From Pseudomonas sp. CROZ-RG-20F-R04-15 (GTDB lineage: Bacteria; Pseudomonadota; Gammaproteobacteria; Pseudomonadales; Pseudomonadaceae), in NCBI RefSeq assembly GCF_022662375.1, contig NZ_JAKNQL010000021.1, forward strand, positions 1 to 64,000: a stretch of 64,000 bases of DNA, written 5' to 3'. Positions 62,565 to 64,000 of the stretch are shown here, piece after piece. Position 1 is the stretch's first letter, and each line of letters opens with the position of its first letter. The notes below the pieces were generated by a model. It did not search any database and was not told the DNA's origin. It worked only from the letters and a program-made list of their open reading frames with translations. A program made the position numbers and the translations under genes.

Positions 62565-64000
62565 ATGAACAAGAACAATCGCCATCCTGCAGACGGTAAG
62601 AAACCAGTCACCATTTTCGGCCCGGACTTTCCGTTCGCGTTTGACGACTGGATCGAACACCCGGCCGGCCTCGGCACAATTCCTGAGCACAACCACGGCG
62701 CTGAAGTGGCGATTGTCGGCGCGGGCATCGCCGGTCTGGTGGCCGCTTACGAACTGATGAAGCTCGGTCTGAAACCGGTGGTTTACGAGGCCTCGAAACT
62801 CGGTGGGCGGCTGCGCTCGCAGGCGTTCAACGGCACAGACGGTATCGTCGCTGAACTCGGCGGCATGCGTTTCCCGGTGTCTTCCACCGCGTTCTATCAC
62901 TACGTCGACAAGCTCGGACTTGAGACAAAACCTTTCCCCAACCCGCTGACGCCAGCCTCTGGCAGCACTGTGATCGATCTGGAAGGCAAAACCCATTACG
63001 CACAGAAACTGGCGGATCTTCCTGCACTGTTCCAGGAAGTGGCTGACGCTTGGGCGGATGCGCTGGAGGCAGGCTCGCAGTTCGCCGATATCCAGCAAGC
63101 CATTCGCGACCGCGACGTGCCGCGCCTGAAAGAGCTGTGGAACACGCTTGTGCCGTTGTGGGACGACCGCACCTTCTATGATTTCGTCGCCACCTCCGAA
63201 GCGTTCGCCAAGCTGTCGTTCCATCACCGCGAAGTGTTCGGTCAGGTCGGTTTCGGCACCGGCGGCTGGGATTCGGATTTCCCCAACTCGATGCTGGAAA
63301 TCTTCCGCGTGGTGATGACCAACTGCGACGATCACCAACACCTGGTGGTCGGCGGCGTCGAGCAAGTCCCACAAGGCATCTGGCGGCATGTGCCGGAGCG
63401 CTGCGTGCACTGGCCCGAAGGCACCAGCCTGAAATCCCTGCACCGTGGCGCACCGCGTTCCGGCGTGAAGAAAATCTCCCACGCGCCGGATGGCCGTTTC
63501 GCGGTCACCGACAACAACGGCGACACCCGCGAATACGCCGCCGTACTGACCACGTGCCAGAGCTGGCTGCTGACCACGCAGATCGAATGCGACGAAACCC
63601 TGTTCTCGCAGAAGATGTGGATGGCCCTCGACCGCACGCGCTACATGCAGTCGTCGAAAACATTCGTGATGGTCGACCGGCCGTTCTGGAAGGACAAGGA
63701 CCCTGAAACCGGCCGCGACTTGATGAGCATGACCCTCACTGATCGCCTGACTCGCGGCACCTATCTATTCGACAACGGCGACGACAAACCGGGCGTGATC
63801 TGCCTGTCCTATTCTTGGATGAGCGATGCATTGAAGATGCTTCCGCACCCGGTGGAAAAACGCGTTGAGCTGGCGTTGAATGCGTTGAAAAAGATCTACC
63901 CGAAAGTCGACATCGCCGCGCGAATCATTGGTGACCCCATCACCGTGTCGTGGGAAGCGGATCCGTACTTTCTCGGTGCTTTCAAAGGCGCCCTGCCCGG
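62565..64000 (+). CDS. davB: L-lysine 2-monooxygenase (partial, runs past the window)
   Basis: Flavin monooxygenase that turns L-lysine into 5-aminopentanamide, the first step of the 5-aminovalerate route. The 478 or so residues present have the FAD-binding EVAIVGAGIAGLVAAYELMK and GGRLRSQ. The sequence closely matches the recalled P. putida DavB. The 3' end and davA would lie beyond the right edge. The start ATG 62565 has AAGG 6-7 nt upstream. Codons 2-5 (AACAAGAACAAT) form an A-rich Hfq/Crc-like motif. Confidence 0.9.
   Translation, partial: MNKNNRHPADGKKPVTIFGPDFPFAFDDWIEHPAGLGTIPEHNHGAEVAIVGAGIAGLVAAYELMKLGLKPVVYEASKLGGRLRSQAFNGTDGIVAELGGMRFPVSSTAFYHYVDKLGLETKPFPNPLTPASGSTVIDLEGKTHYAQKLADLPALFQEVADAWADALEAGSQFADIQQAIRDRDVPRLKELWNTLVPLWDDRTFYDFVATSEAFAKLSFHHREVFGQVGFGTGGWDSDFPNSMLEIFRVVMTNCDDHQHLVVGGVEQVPQGIWRHVPERCVHWPEGTSLKSLHRGAPRSGVKKISHAPDGRFAVTDNNGDTREYAAVLTTCQSWLLTTQIECDETLFSQKMWMALDRTRYMQSSKTFVMVDRPFWKDKDPETGRDLMSMTLTDRLTRGTYLFDNGDDKPGVICLSYSWMSDALKMLPHPVEKRVELALNALKKIYPKVDIAARIIGDPITVSWEADPYFLGAFKGALP
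62568..62578 (+). promoter_or_regulatory. Candidate Hfq/Crc site at davB codons 2-5
   Basis: AACAAGAACAA directly follows the davB ATG and satisfies AANAANAA, so Hfq/Crc could block initiation. Confidence 0.4.

Overview
This 64 kb window is a stretch of core chromosome from a Pseudomonas of the fluorescens/putida group. The basis is protein similarity recalled from memory: Vfr, LptD, SpeD, TyrS, DavB and RmcA read like their Pseudomonas orthologues. The gene order matches, from memory, the P. aeruginosa block from tyrZ to rmcA and the P. putida block containing estA and davB. Many copies of the short intergenic palindrome built on GTGGGAGCGAGCCTGCTCGCGA support the same genus. No prophage, insertion sequence, CRISPR array or plasmid gene was seen.

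Layout. 1-102: a strong leftward promoter, probably of a ribosomal RNA operon beyond the window. 103-9.5 kb: tyrS, the murein endopeptidase mepM, anmK, erpA, argC, hemJ, a nitronate monooxygenase, a DUF805 membrane protein, a short-chain dehydrogenase and a HIT protein. 9.7-13.5 kb: coq7, speD, an OsmC protein, vfr and a lipoate-ligase-like protein. 13.6-21.7 kb: tryptophan synthesis in two blocks, trpGDC and rpe-gph-trpE, separated by the autotransporter esterase estA. 21.8-31.3 kb: an iron-type alcohol dehydrogenase, then an ABC importer and a two-component system matching agtABCD and agtSR (4-aminobutyrate/5-aminovalerate uptake). 31.3-42.7 kb: a DUF3530 protein, a J-domain protein, murU-amgK (murein recycling, with anmK upstream), then lptD-surA-pdxA-ksgA-apaGH-glpE. 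43-47.8 kb: the prkA-yeaH-spoVR stress operon. 47.9-56.6 kb: cca, folKB, plsY, tsaD, and the macromolecular synthesis genes rpsU-dnaG-rpoD. 56.7-64 kb: rmcA (PAS/GGDEF/EAL), tRNA-Ile2(CAU), an AT-richer acyltransferase gene, an Lrp/AsnC regulator and the start of davB.

Regulation is the most interesting aspect. Both trp blocks carry almost the same leader, ending in Arg-Trp-Arg-Trp-Arg-Ala-stop and followed about 10 nt later by a short GC hairpin. Before trpE this leader is the in-frame 3' end of gph. The agtA ribosome-binding site lies in the loop of a 7-bp inverted repeat beside an AACAACAA motif of the Hfq/Crc type. Similar A-rich motifs lie at the starts of agtB, davB and estA, which suggests coordinated catabolite repression of lysine/5-aminovalerate use. 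A GTAGGG-N4-CCCTAC dyad upstream of agtA is a candidate AgtR operator. No wholly new multi-gene system was recognised.
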